Assembly: GCA_949825065.1 (NCBI GenBank)
Contig: OX463865.1
Location: 16,693,763-16,757,762, forward strand
DNA from: Odontocerum albicorne
Lineage: Eukaryota > Arthropoda > Insecta > Trichoptera > Odontoceridae
Direction: 5' to 3'
DNA: 64,000 nucleotides
Each line of letters opens with the position of its first letter. The first letter of the stretch is position 1. The notes beneath the pieces were generated by a model, which made no database searches, was not told the DNA's origin, and saw only the letters and a program-made list of their open reading frames with translations. A program made the translations under genes and the position numbers. Shown piece after piece: positions 53,285 through 63,751 of the stretch.

Positions 53285-54265
53285 TAAATGTAAGTCTTTG
53301 ATTGCTCAAATAAGATATAACATTTATGTTTCAATATTACAGACATATAAACATATGAATCAAAAGGCTGCAAAAAGAGTGTAGATGCTAAAAGGATCAG
53401 AAGATTGCGCCAATTATTTATTTGATAAAAATAACCGTAAGATGTTTACGGATACACAAACATGTAAATTTAAATATTATATAAACAAACATGCATGGCA
53501 CAGCATATTCCCCAGCAGTATTAAAACATAGAGCAAGTTGAATAAGACATATAACGTTTCTTAACCTAACATAACCTCACCTTGCCTAACCTAAAAATGT
53601 AAGTCTTTGATTGCTTAAACAAGACACAATATTTATTTTAAATTATTACATACATTTTATTATGAATCAAAATTTCTAAAAAAGCTGCAGATGTCCAAAA
53701 AAAGATATGATTGCGTCATTGATTTTATAAAGAAATACCCTTAAAATGTACACACATAACATATACACGAATAAAATATACATGTACAAACATACATGGC
53801 ACTGCAGTTTTCCGACTCCGACGTATTACGACGCAGAACAAGCTGAACCACATATACGTTTCTTAACCTAACCTAACCGAATCTAACCTAATCTAACCTA
53901 ACCTGATCTAACCTAACCTAGCCTAATCTAACCTAACCTGATCTAACCTAACCTAACCTAATCTAACCTAACCTAATCTAACCTAACCTAATCTAACCTA
54001 ACCTAATCTAACCTAACCTAATCTAACCTAACCTTGAATGTTAGTATTTAATTACTTAATCAACACATATTTATTTCAAAATATTACAGATACATTATTA
54101 TGAATCGAAATTAATAAAACGGCTGCAAAAAGAGCTGCAGACATTAAAAGGAAGGAATATCGCGTTAATCATTAATATACATAAACATGCATGGCACTGC
54201 AGTTTCCCAGAACCTGAAGTATTCCAACGCAGAGCAAATTGAATAACATATACAACGTTTCAGAG
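53285..54265. repeat. long tandem repeat, three units, with telomere-like ends
   Basis: Three head-to-tail units: 53285-53593, 53594-54034 and 54035-54265. Each starts TAAGTCTTTGATTGCT or a diverged form and shares GGCTGCAAAAAGAGTG and CATGCATGGCACTGCAG-like blocks. Units 1 and 2 end with CCTAA-type repeats. The third lacks them. Confidence 0.75.
53873..54034. repeat. interstitial telomere-like (CCTAA)n
   Basis: About 32 pentamers, mostly AACCT with every third unit AATCT (15-bp higher-order unit AACCTAACCTAATCT). CCTAA is the complement of the insect telomere repeat TTAGG. A short version is at 53561-53592. Confidence 0.85.
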
Positions 54266-54529
54266 ATTCTGGAGTGTGAGTTCTACCCGTGGTTTATGAG
54301 ATCATACAAGGTTTCTTTGACTATCTACTCGTAAATATGTGGTCCAGTTGGCAGCAAGCAAGCGAGGCTCTAGAGAAACAGCATCACAACGATAACATGA
54401 AGCAGCAAAGACAAGAATATCGTCAAATTGTTAAAAAAAATTACCTTTGTCTTTGATGACGGGCTATTTTACTTGTCAGTAAATAATTTGACGAAATGAA
54501 ATATTAAATTCATCCACGAGTTCTCCCAC

Positions 54530-54790
54530 TTTTGAGGAATCCCGTTCGTTCAACGAAAATCTGCCTTGATGTAGTAACATTATACAATCGTATTGTCCCC
54601 ACTTCACCATTATTATTTTTCAAGATGTCACTTACTGTTTATGCAGTGCAACTCTGGAACGATTTAGCAATTTCGACTCGTTCCATTATTTGCGGAAGTA
54701 TTAATTCTACCCCTGGCTCTATACGATATTCGAAGTATAACATAGTTTTTAATACGCTTTACTTCTATCTAGGGATTTCAAGTTCGTTCA
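54530..54790 (+). pseudogene. CR1-like LINE RT C-terminal fragment
   Basis: The plus strand reads RNPVRSTKICLDVV, then LFFKMSLTVYAVQLWNDLAI and STRSI. This corresponds to LRSNRDCLLAFP...FFSSLFTVHAVKLWNQL in the 43521 copy. About 60% of the region is recognisable. No further LINE sequence was read beyond it. Confidence 0.6.
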
Positions 54791-55054
54791 CTGATGGTGA
54801 CCAAAAAAGAGAGAACGAACGTGCCATGTTGTTATTTCTTCACATAATGTAATGTGCCGTGCGAGTGTTGTTATCTCTTCACATAATGAAATGTTACTTA
54901 CATGCAAAATGACGAACCACGAGTACCGTTTGTATTTCAGTAATTCTAAATACGAAGGCTTTATTTATGGATTTAATGGCAATATAGTTTTCAGGTCACG
55001 CTTTCCAAAAAAGTCTGAATCACAAATCCAGGTATTTTGAAGAGTATTGTATTA

Positions 55055-55262
55055 CACTTTTTTTTGTATGCAGTACAACCCGGCGGGCTTATTTCTATAT
55101 GGCAATCTCTTTCAACCAATAAAAAAGATTTTTAAAAGGCCTTAAGTGAAAAGTTGATTGGAAACCTTTTTCAAAACATCTGGGTTCCAGTGGGATTTAA
55201 ACCAGCAACTTCCAGGTTGGGAGACAGGCTTCTTTCCAACAAAACCACAGGATTCATCGAGA
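55055..55262 (-). mobile_element. tRNA-derived SINE-1, full-length
   Basis: Minus strand: the tRNA-like head ends CCTGTCTCCCAACCTGGAAG and has B box GGTTTAAATCCCA. Then come TTTTCACTTAAGGCCTTTTA, the LINE-like tail GGTTGAAAGAGATTGCCATA and AATAAGCCCGCCGGGTTGTA, ending GTGTAATACAATAC. Same organisation as 8488-8690. Confidence 0.72.
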
Positions 55263-55448
55263 AGTACTGTACGAAATTAAAAAAAAATATACACAAATAT
55301 TGCTGTTCCAAAAGTATTTAAATGTATATTTATATTTTCCCACTTTAATAAATTTACAAAAAAACATGCAACACTTCGATAGATTGAATTTTTCATAGTA
55401 TTTCTTATATTTATTCGCTTTCAAATCTCGACCCGGAAGTGCCGCCAT
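55254..55448 (-). CDS. candidate first coding exon of a host gene (unidentified)
   Basis: The minus-strand ATG is at 55446-55448 in the context ACAAGATGGCGGC. The first 25 codons (MAALPGRDLKANKYKKYYEK, then FNLSK) are GC-richer and charged, unlike the AT-driven remainder. I do not recognise the protein. A weak GT donor follows codon 24 (55374-55373), so the exon may end near 55375 and the rest be intron. The promoter-like patch upstream supports a real gene. Downstream exons were not found; they would lie at lower coordinates or outside the window. Confidence 0.33.
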   Translation of the reverse strand: MAALPGRDLKANKYKKYYEKFNLSKCCMFFCKFIKVGKYKYTFKYFWNSNICVYFFLISYSTSR

Positions 55449-55545
55449 CTTGTCTCACTTCCGGTCGAGCTTTTCGCGCCTTTTTCATCCAATTCTCCCG
55501 CCTTTTCTTTCACTTCCGCTCGCCTCACGGAATTTAATATCATCA
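55430..55545 (-). promoter_or_regulatory. promoter-like GC-rich patch with ETS-, YY1- and E2F-like sites
   Basis: Within 115 bp are three ETS-type cores (CCCGGAAGTG, CACTTCCGG, CACTTCCGC), a YY1-type GCCGCCATCTTG overlapping the ATG, and E2F-type TTTTCGCGCC and TCCCGCC. Base composition is clearly richer in G+C than the flanks. This combination is typical of TATA-less housekeeping promoters. Which factors apply in this species is inferred. Confidence 0.45.
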
Positions 55546-55791
55546 AAGCCCCCCTGAGTTGTATTTTTTTTTCTTTTATTCTTTTTGAGTTTTTGCATTG
55601 CTTATAAAATTGCAAAAAACAGCAATGGCTGATAGGTTTATGATATTAAGACGCTTGTGTTGAGAGAACTATGAAAATAACTAGCATTTAATTGAAACAA
55701 AGCTTCTTCCATTTTTTCCTTTCTAATAAAACAAAAATATCCAGCGTCAATATTTCAAATATTTAGAATGTATAACAACTATTAACTTTGT

Positions 55792-56047
55792 AAATTATTT
55801 ATAGTTAAGGTATTAACAATGTGGAGGTTTAAAGATATCGTAATTTGTAATATCAAACACTGTTTATTCCACTTTTTGTAACGGTATAACCCTACCGGAT
55901 TTAAGACTTTCGCCTTATCATCAGGGGAGCACAAACAAACCTTGTTTGTGCTCCCCTAATGATGAGGTAAAAACCTTGAAACTGGTAGGATTATACCATT
56001 ACGAAAAGTAGAATAAACAGTGTTTAATAAAACAAATTACAATATTC
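55792..56047. mobile_element. Penelope-like palindromic unit with TSD
   Basis: 256 bp between copies of ACTTTGT (55785-55791 and 56048-56054). A reversed terminus and motif, then GGGGAGCACAAACAA and TTGTTTGTGCTCCCC separated by three bases, then a forward motif and terminus. Nearly the whole unit is an inverted repeat with no coding part. Confidence 0.8.
55881..56003. ncRNA. pair of degenerate hammerhead-like motifs
   Basis: The minus motif (55881-55937) keeps CTGATGA but has lost the G of the GAAA box. The plus motif (55939-56003) has CTAATGA (the conserved G5 position changed to A). Both are likely dead. Confidence 0.45.
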
Positions 56048-56054
56048 ACTTTGT

Positions 56055-56690
56055 TATTACACTACTTAAACTTGTTCCCGCGGCACGTGTTTCTACCTCA
56101 TATCTTGAGGTTTTTAAACCTGATTTAACATACATATACTAAATTGCCTCCTATGTTCCTGCCTTCTATGTTTCTGCCTGATATGTCGAACCCTTTTTCA
56201 AGTATATTTAAAACATTAAATAATAATTAACTTTATTATTGCACTACTTACATTTGTTCCCGGACACGTGCTTCTAGCCCTTACTCGTATCTTGAGGTGG
56301 TTCAAGCTTATTTAATATTCGTATATGGTAACCTTACTGTCTACCTCATATGTCAAACACTTTTCAAGCATATTTAAAACACTGAATAATAATTGACTTC
56401 GTTATTCCACTTATTACATTTATCCCCACGACACGTGTTTCGACCTACTATATTAAGGCTTTATTAAGGCATATCTGAGACATTCAATTCTAATTTACTT
56501 TATTATTCCACTTATTACATTAATTGTGTCTGTCTAACTCATATCTTAAGGCTTTTTCTAACAACAAGATTGCACTTCGTATGAAATGTAGAGAAGGCGA
56601 AGAAATTTGCTATCAATAGGAATGTTTGGCACTCTATTATCTCTGCTTAATTCAATAAGAAAATAATGTAACGGTATGTATGTTTATTAT
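56055..56690. other. imperfect direct repeats, no gene recognised
   Basis: Two or three diverged repeats of about 170 bp share ACACGTGTTTCTACCTCATA or ACACGTGCTTCTAGCC and ATCTTGAGG (56080, 56265, 56430). No coding motif. Confidence 0.5.
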
Positions 56691-56694
56691 ATTT

Positions 56695-56870
56695 ATTGCC
56701 TTACTCTATATTTATACCTGTCTTTTGACCCGGGGGTGGCAGGTTTGATTCTCTTTGAAACTCAAATTTGATCAGTCTGATTTTTACTCAAGGCTTCTTT
56801 TAAATCTTTATTATTGGTTGAAAGAAATAGTCATATTCTATAAACGTGTAATAAAATATATTTAACTGAT
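56695..56870 (+). mobile_element. SINE-1, diverged
   Basis: A GGCAGGTTTGATTCTCT B-box-like head (56747) is followed by TTTTTACTCAAGGCTTCTTT and ATTGGTTGAAAGAAATAG, with a GTGTAATAAAATA end as in other SINE-1 copies. Confidence 0.5.
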
Positions 56871-56883
56871 ATCAAAATATATT

Positions 56884-57472
56884 GTACAATATATTATGCA
56901 ATACCAAATATATTATACAATACCAAATATATTATACAATATATTATACAATACCAAATATATTATACAATATATTATACAATACCAAATATATTATACA
57001 ATATATTATACAATACCAAATATATTATACAATATATTATACAATACCAAATATATAATACAATATATTATACAATACCAAATATATTATACAATATATT
57101 ATACAATACCAAATATATTATACAATATATTATACAATACCAAATATATTATACAATGTATTATACAATACCAAATATATTATACAATATATTATACAAT
57201 ACCAAATATATTATACAATATATTATACAATACCAAATATATTATACAATATATTATACAATACCAAATATATTATACAATATATTATACAATACCAAAT
57301 ATATTATACAATATATTATACAATACCAAATATATTATACAATATATTATACAATACCAAATATATTATACAATATATTATACAATACCAAATATATTAT
57401 ACAATATATTATACAATACCAAATATATTATACAATATATTATACAATACCAAATATATTATACAATACAAC
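56884..57472. repeat. 32-bp minisatellite, about 18 units
   Basis: Unit ATACCAAATATATTATACAA plus TATATTATACAA (32 bp), very homogeneous. It creates open frames of 207 and 109 codons with a 32-residue period. These are artefacts. Confidence 0.95.
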
Positions 57473-57965
57473 ACGTAAAAACTAAGAAAAGGGACAATCA
57501 ACCCTATTTCAATAAGTGACAACGCACTTTGCTAGAAAATGATACAATTGCATCGCACTCCATTGGAGAAAATTTGTACAACGCCAACCTTAAAAGAATT
57601 GGCAAATTGAGCGTAAACTAAGGTAAGAAATAAAATATAATATACATATATAATGGAGTTACCCCCTTACGCACCTGCCTTGCAGAAGGGGATGGTGTCA
57701 ATAGCTTATTTCCTTATAAATTGTCACCCTTAACCTTCCAAGCATTCCACCCCTTAGATTTTTTTCAGTACTAACGTATGTGAAGGCTGTTTTATTCTAC
57801 TGGTTGTAGAGAAAAACGTTGATCATTTTTTTCATCAAGAGGTTGTAGTGCAAACACTGCTGTTTCCTCATTTACAGGTGATAAGGGAAGTTTTGGTCTT
57901 ACGTCATTTTATTGTTATAAAAATTAATTTTTATTTTATTTATGAACCGTTAATACGAGTACGTT
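57473..57965. other. no gene recognised
   Basis: No coding motif was seen. A slightly GC-richer patch lies at 57655-57770. Confidence 0.4.
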
Positions 57966-57967
57966 AT

Positions 57968-58390
57968 TCTTCTTCTTCAGTTTCAATCCTGGGGATTGGT
58001 TAGCAGCAAAGCCCTGCATCTCCTCCTCTACTCCGCTCGGTCCTCAGCGATCCTCTTGAGCTCTGTATAGGAGGTGCAGCCCATATCGTGGCATATTTGC
58101 TTCAAGATACTCTCGGCGAGGAGGCCCTCTGCCAATCGATCCCTCAATATATTGTGCATGAGATTTTTGTATTGCAGCATATGACCCATCCATTCTGCAC
58201 GCCTTTCCAACATGGTATTTGACAGGTGCCTGGTTTCTTCGATCCTGCTGAGAACTTCGTCATTTGTAATGTGGTCTCTCCAGGAAATCCTTAGGATTCG
58301 TCTATAGGTCCACATCTCGAAGGCTTCCAATATTTTTCTATCTCTTTCGCCTATGCACCATGTCTCGCAACCATGCATCAAAATGATATT
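57968..58390 (-). pseudogene. LINE-B RT C-terminal tail
   Basis: The minus frame from 58381 to 58028 reads HGCETWCIGERDRKILEAFE, then MWTYRRILRISWRDHITNDE, RRAEWMGHMLQYKNLMHNIL and CHDMGCTSYTELKRIAEDRA. A stop at 58027 replaces the next W. It is related to 18686-19159 but better preserved. The 3' tail CTTCTTCTTC (plus strand) begins at 57968. Confidence 0.85.
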
Positions 58391-58830
58391 AGGACTTTGC
58401 TAATCATAACAACGCACTTAGAAAATATTAATAAAAAGAATGATGAATATCAGGATAAGCTGGCGATCGTAAAGACAGTTTAAGGAAGGCAAACAAGAGG
58501 GAGGTGGCATATGAAATGGAGTTAACAGCATCCTCTTTTAGTGCTGCATTTAATATAGTCCAGTACTGGAAGGGGTGGTGACAGGTGGTGCGCAGAGTTA
58601 GAAACATACCAGAAGACCACGACGTTAAACATCGAATACACAATGAAAAAGAAATACGTACACTACAATCCACCGAAAATCGTTTCTTTTTAATACCACA
58701 TATTGCAAAATTTATAAGGTTAATTAATATTTCGTCTTCCCTTGGTAATTTTTTGCCAAACTAATAACAAGACCGCACCCACCACTGTCATATCCTTACA
58801 TTTGACTTATTTTATTTTTTGTCACTAAGA
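58391..58830. other. no gene recognised
   Basis: An 81-codon minus ORF (58428-58673) has no recognisable motif. Confidence 0.35.
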
Positions 58831-58924
58831 GTGGGTTCAAATCCCAAATAAGAGCGCACTTTAGGAGAGTATTATCTCTAAACAACGCTAGAAATTTTTT
58901 TCATTATGTTTTAATTAAGCAAGC

Positions 58925-59015
58925 CTTACTAAAACCCTCTCTCTCTTAGTTGATAAGACGCTGATCTTCCACCCGGGAGTTTTGAGTTCGATTCCTTACG
59001 GTACCAAAACAGAAG
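58925..59015 (+). mobile_element. tRNA-like SINE head
   Basis: TCTTAGTTGATAAGACGCTG (A-box region) and GAGTTCGATTCCTTACGGTA (B box). A second isolated B-box-like GGGTTCAAATCCC lies at 58833-58845. Confidence 0.5.
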
Positions 59016-59254
59016 AAACTGAGGCGCTGAGGCGACAAGAACGCGCTAGGTGTGTGTGAGTGATGTAACCTGTCCACGTGCGGTTATTTCCAACAATAGA
59101 AATCACGAACAGTAAGTTATTTGCGTACCCCAGTGGTACTGAACCAGAAGGCTTGATTACTGGGGCTAAAGACAATTTTATCTCCGCGCCTTGGTCTTTG
59201 ACATTTTTGCATTATCGATATGATATTTGAGGGGTACTATGCAAATAAATCCAT

Positions 59255-59560
59255 CCATCGAGTCGCGTTGTTCATGACTAAGCATAGGCATGATGGCCCC
59301 ATGATGGCCCCCGATGACTCCTCTCATTTCATCTCTGCACTCCAAAAGGCAGTTGTTAAGGGTTGTCCTGTTGTGTCTCGCACTTGGTCAGTCCATCGTA
59401 TTGGAGTATCTTATTGTGCGTCGTTCTTTCGGGCTTCCAGTGACCACAGGCCTCTCTAAACTATCTCTTTGTCCACGAGCAAATAATCGAAACACCTGTC
59501 AAAGGCATATTATATGTCGGTTATTATCAGTTAATCGAGGTGTAAGTTTGCCAAATGTAA
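59255..59560 (-). pseudogene. LINE-E RT C-terminal tail
   Basis: It matches 12764-13085: GACTCCTCTCATTTCATCTC, CTTGGTCAGTCCATCGTATT and GCTTCCAGTGACCACAGGCC. Overlapping plus ORFs are shadows. Confidence 0.65.
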
Positions 59561-60160
59561 ATGAATGAATACAAAATTAATTAAAACATTAGAAAGCGAA
59601 GAAAATTTACGAAATTTCAAATAAACATTGTAATATTGTAATAATAAAAAATTGTAATATTGTAATAATAAAATAATATTTTGATAAGAAAAAAAAGCGA
59701 AAAATGCAAATATGTTTTAAAATTTATGAAATTTTAATTTCAAAAAATACATCCACTACAGTTATGAAATACTGAGGAATAAATAAGGAATACAATTTAT
59801 TGGGTGGTAATAAATAAATATCTCAGAAAGGGAAATATTCATAACAACGGGAATTCATTTGTTTTATATAAAATAAAATAAAAACAAACAAAATGCAAAA
59901 TGCAAGGCGTCTCGCCTTTTATCTCACTCAGACCAGGAACAAAGAAAATTCTCTGCAGAAGATAAGCCTGTTATTTTCCCGAATCACCTCCTTGTCTGTA
60001 CAGTGATTTGTTTCCTACCCCTTCTTTCCTCTCCTACCAACCCCTACACCGATGGGGTCGAGAAATACATAGTAGATCGAGAGACGGTTTATGGTACTCC
60101 TGTATTAAATCCTGCATCTATTATGTTATGTCTTATGAAACGGAATGTAGTCTTGAATGG
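59561..60160. other. no gene recognised
   Basis: AT-rich, then a moderately GC-rich patch (59910-60080) without a recognised motif. Confidence 0.35.
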
Positions 60161-60250
60161 ATATAGTAAAAAGTAAGATATGGATATAGTAAAAAGTAAA
60201 AGTTGAATGGATATAGTAAAAAGTAATGAATGGATATAGTTAAAAGTTCA
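60140..60250. repeat. short direct repeats
   Basis: TGGATATAGTAAAAAGTAA occurs four times with variable spacers. Confidence 0.8.
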
Positions 60251-60539
60251 AAACTGATGAAATAAAATTATAGGCAAGAGACAAAGAGATAGAGTTAGAA
60301 ATCTTTATATCCGAGAAATATGGGTTATAAAAAAAATATTGAAAAAAATGCGAAGTAAATGAAATCGCTGATGTCTCCTGAAGTCTGAAAAATGCGGTGT
60401 TGAAAACTAAGTTGCATGAAAGTAGCGTGTTAGTTAATTATTGAAAAGGTTTATGTAAAAAGTTTGGATAATAGAAGTAATATGAGATGAATTATGGATG
60501 TGGTTGAGATGAGAGATGTCTGTAAGAAACGGAATGTGT

Positions 60540-60680
60540 AGATGATCTCCGTGGCTTAGTTAATAAAACGCCCATCTCCAACCCGATAGGTTGTTGGTTT
60601 TATTACCGTTGAACAAAAAAAATCAAGTCTAGTTTTCACTTAAGACATTCAGATTGTACTGTAATACAACGATAGTGTAA
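60540..60680 (+). mobile_element. SINE-1 joined to a minisatellite
   Basis: ATGATCTCCGTGGCTTAGTT leads to GGTTGTTGGTTTTATTACCG (weak B box), then TTTTCACTTAAGACATTC and TAATACAACGATAGTGTAAT. The last block is the SINE end, and its inverted form starts the 44-bp array. Confidence 0.6.
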
Positions 60681-61100
60681 TGCTATCGTTGTATTACATA
60701 CAGTACTTACTTATTACATATGTTACACTATCGTTGTATTACATGCATTACTTATTTTTACATATGTTACACTATCGTTGTATTACATGCAGTACTTACT
60801 ATTACATATGTTACACTATCGTCGTATTACATGCAGTACTAACTATTACATATGTCACACTGTCGTTGTATTACATACAGTACTTACTATTACATATGTT
60901 ACACTATCGTTGTATTACATGCATTACTTACTATTACATATGTTACACTATCGTTGTATATGCAGTACTTACTATTACATATGTTACACCATCGTTGTAT
61001 TACATACAGTATTAACTATTACATATGTTACACTATCGTTGTATTACATACAGTACTAACTATTACATATGTTACACTATCGTTGTATTACATATAGTAC
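60672..61100. repeat. 44-bp minisatellite, about 10 units
   Basis: Unit CGTTGTATTACATGCAGTAC, TTACTATTACATATGTTACA plus CTAT (44 bp). Overlapping open frames of 60-111 codons are artefacts. Confidence 0.92.
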
Positions 61101-61114
61101 ATAAGCATTTTTTC

Positions 61115-61365
61115 TGCCTAATATACGGGGGTTTAAGGATACCTATGACAAATAGAGGGAAAAATACTGGTGTACCATGGGATTCAGTACAGCGATATAT
61201 GGCTGGAGAATTTTCTGATGTGTAACGGTTCATTCACTCAAAGAAGAGAGAAGATGAAAGAAACAAAAGTCCACGGCACAAATTTGCTTTCCAAATAAAT
61301 TGACATTGGAATGGCGAGGGGATCCTCGACTACGAGACCCAGCAACGGAACGACGATAAATACAA
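61115..61365 (+). mobile_element. SINE-2, head missing
   Basis: It matches 20530-20770: GGATACCTATGAC, TGGGATTCAGTACAGCG, and the tail GGAATGGCGAGGGGATCCTC plus GACTACGAGACCCAGCAA. The tRNA-like part is absent. Confidence 0.65.
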
Positions 61366-62690
61366 TATGTGGCCCTCGATTCTATCTTCCGTCACCCTAA
61401 GGGACATGGTATTATAGGATATAATGTAAGAAGGTGTAACAATTAAGGTTATAACCTCATTTGCAGGTTGTAAGTTTTTATCTAATAAAATTATAATGTT
61501 AATTCATCAAAATTTATGATTACATATGAACACTAAATCTATATACTACACTCCACCTTAAGCTGAATGTGTTAATATCACATATTGGAAGATCTGCAAA
61601 GGCTTCTTTTTAGTTCCTCTTTTATTGGTAAGTTTTATGCAGTTTTCTTACTAAATATGTTTTTCTTAGCGTACATATGTAGATGCGAAACGACCCCAAA
61701 CGATCGTCGTAGCCATGCCATTGATGTAAATATTATAAGTGTTACAATTAATAAATATTTAGTAATTGTTATCGCACATCTTTGTATGGACTTTTCAGCT
61801 AGTAAATAATAAAAAAATGGGCTGGAAGAGAGTTGTCTTACTAACTAGGCTACAAAGATCTCTAAATTGAATATCAACAGCATCAAAATCTTTAAACTGA
61901 AAATAAAATAAATTAATAAAAAAAAATCTTAAAAAAGTTAACTTTTTTAGTTTTTTTTTAATTGTCGACCTCTGTTCTACTTCATCTCTCCCCTCCTTAC
62001 ATTATCATTCAGCATTTTCTTTTAGTGGGCGCATATCTATCACATTTATTTTTCTCCCCCTCTATCCTTTCATCGCCCTCAGCACCCTTCCAGCGAGGTG
62101 GCCAAGACCAATTAAGGGTTTCATTCGGTCTTCGGATCACTTTATCATCACTAGCATTTATCGCCGCGAGGGAATCAGACAAATGGGTCACACACAATTG
62201 CTGCAGACGTGGAAAAAAGATGAATCTGTGATTGATTGCACATTTACTAAGTGAATCAGAAAAAAAAGTAACGTTTAATGAACTTTTCATGTTGTTAACA
62301 ATATTAAATCAGTTTTTTGTTTATAAAATAAAGTCGAAAAGACGAGTATCTCGCAATACGAAGACCTAAAATAAGTACGATGTTTTTCGGCTTACGAAAA
62401 CCAAAATATTAAAATAATAAGCACTCCAAAAGCTTATTTTTGTACGAAATTTAAAAAGAATGATAATAGACTACTGCAATTGATTTTTTTTCACATTTAA
62501 GTGTCAAATCATTCGTTTATAAAATAGTTCTCTACAATACAAATACCAAATAAATTGATAAATATTTTTTTCTCTTAAAAAATACTTTAATATATTCTTA
62601 ACATATAAATAAATACATTCTGAAAGTACCAGTTCTTCTTGACTTTTTTAATACTTTTTGACATTTTGTTAAAAAAATTCAAACCATTAT
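61366..62690. other. no gene recognised
   Basis: Mostly AT-rich. 62030-62225 is GC-richer, with overlapping frames of 89 (plus) and 93 (minus) codons. The minus one includes THLSDSLAAINA, faintly like an RNase H segment of a LINE, but this is not convincing. Confidence 0.3.
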
Positions 62691-62691
62691 T

Positions 62692-62860
62692 TATTTATTT
62701 AACACTTTTATTGCAAATACATTTTTGGCGGGTTTATTGCCAGGCAAAAATCTCTTCCAAACAACCACACAAAAGTAAATGAAGCAAGTTACATTATCGC
62801 AAAAAATATTTTAGTGACTATCCATCTAAATAAATTGTCCAATTATGTATCGAAAATAAT
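62692..62860 (-). mobile_element. CR1-like LINE 3' tail
   Basis: It starts TTATTTATTTAACACTTTTA and continues TTGGCGGGTTTATTGCCAGG and CACAAAAGTAAATGAAGCAA, the reverse of the LINE terminus as at 43185. A near-duplicate of a downstream sequence (TGTGTTGGA...TATATGTGAATAAAATTT) follows at 62880 and 63059. Confidence 0.7.
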
Positions 62861-63179
62861 TATTAAAATATATAATAATGTGTTGGAGCTCACCTTGATA
62901 TATGTGAATAAAATTTGATATTGAAAAAAAAAACAGTAAAAAATTAAGAGTGATGCTGTGAAAATTGTGGACTTCAAAATGTTCACTTTCTAAACGGAGC
63001 TTTATAAATGGTTCAAATATTTATTGAAAATAGTTATTAAAATACTCGTATATAATAGTGTGTTGGATTCCGCCTTGATATATGTGAATAAAATTTAATA
63101 TTAACAAATATAGTAAAAAATTAAGAATTATGCAGTGAAAATTCGCGCACTTTCGCGCACATTTCGTTGAGTATCAATC

Positions 63180-63615
63180 AGTATATGAATAAGAGTAGGA
63201 TTTTTACTGCGGAGATACGTGTACTAAGAAACATTTGTGGAGTGTCAATGTATGAAAGAAGGCGAAATGAGAACATTATAAATTAATGCACCTTTTAAAC
63301 AGATCTTGCGAGCAATATGAACAAACGAGCTATAAAATAGTTTGGACATGTGGAGAGAATATATACCTAATAGAGTATACAAGTCAGAGGTGCAAGATAT
63401 GCGTTGAAAATGTAGACTGAGTGAAACATGGGTAGATCAAGTGGACCATATTTTAAAAAAAGGAAAAGAATACAGTGTGAATAAAGTTATATAATACCTC
63501 ACGAATTGTATGAATTAAGACGAGTCGAAATTTGTGTCTTTGGATAGAAAAGGGTGAAGATCTGTTTTCTCTGCCTATTCCGTAAAATATGGTGTGTTCT
63601 GATGTGTATGTATGA
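63180..63615 (+). pseudogene. LINE-A C-terminal remnant and 3' region
   Basis: The plus strand reads AEIRVLRNICGVSMYERRRN, then MNKRAIK and FGHVERIYT, a frame-shifted match to the MRVLRKI.GVS...RRRNE...LRWFGHV.RM region. The 3' region (CTGTTTTCTCTGCCTATTCC) matches 6770 and 31950. Confidence 0.65.
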
Positions 63616-63748
63616 TTACTGCCGTGGTCTAGTCAATAAGACGCTTGTATTCTAACCAAACTAAAGTTTTGGTGTTCGATTCCTGCTGTAATCCAGTTTT
63701 TTTTTTTTTTATATAAACGTTTTCACTTCCTCTTTAGCATCCTCATAA
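63615..63748 (+). mobile_element. SINE-1, interrupted by a LINE tail
   Basis: The A-box region GCCGTGGTCTAGTCAATAAG and B box GGTGTTCGATTCCTG are followed by a run of T and AACGTTTTCACTTCC. A reversed CR1-like tail starts at 63752. Confidence 0.6.
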
Positions 63749-63751
63749 GCA

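Noticed and set aside
56896..57519. 207-codon open frame, the longest in the window
   Set aside because: It lies wholly in a 32-bp minisatellite and repeats every 32 residues; no protein features.
60680..61097. Overlapping 81-111 codon frames
   Set aside because: All are readings of the 44-bp minisatellite.
62009..62290. 93-codon minus-strand frame
   Set aside because: One weak resemblance to an RNase H segment (SDSLAAINA) only; no other motif, overlapping plus frame of similar length.
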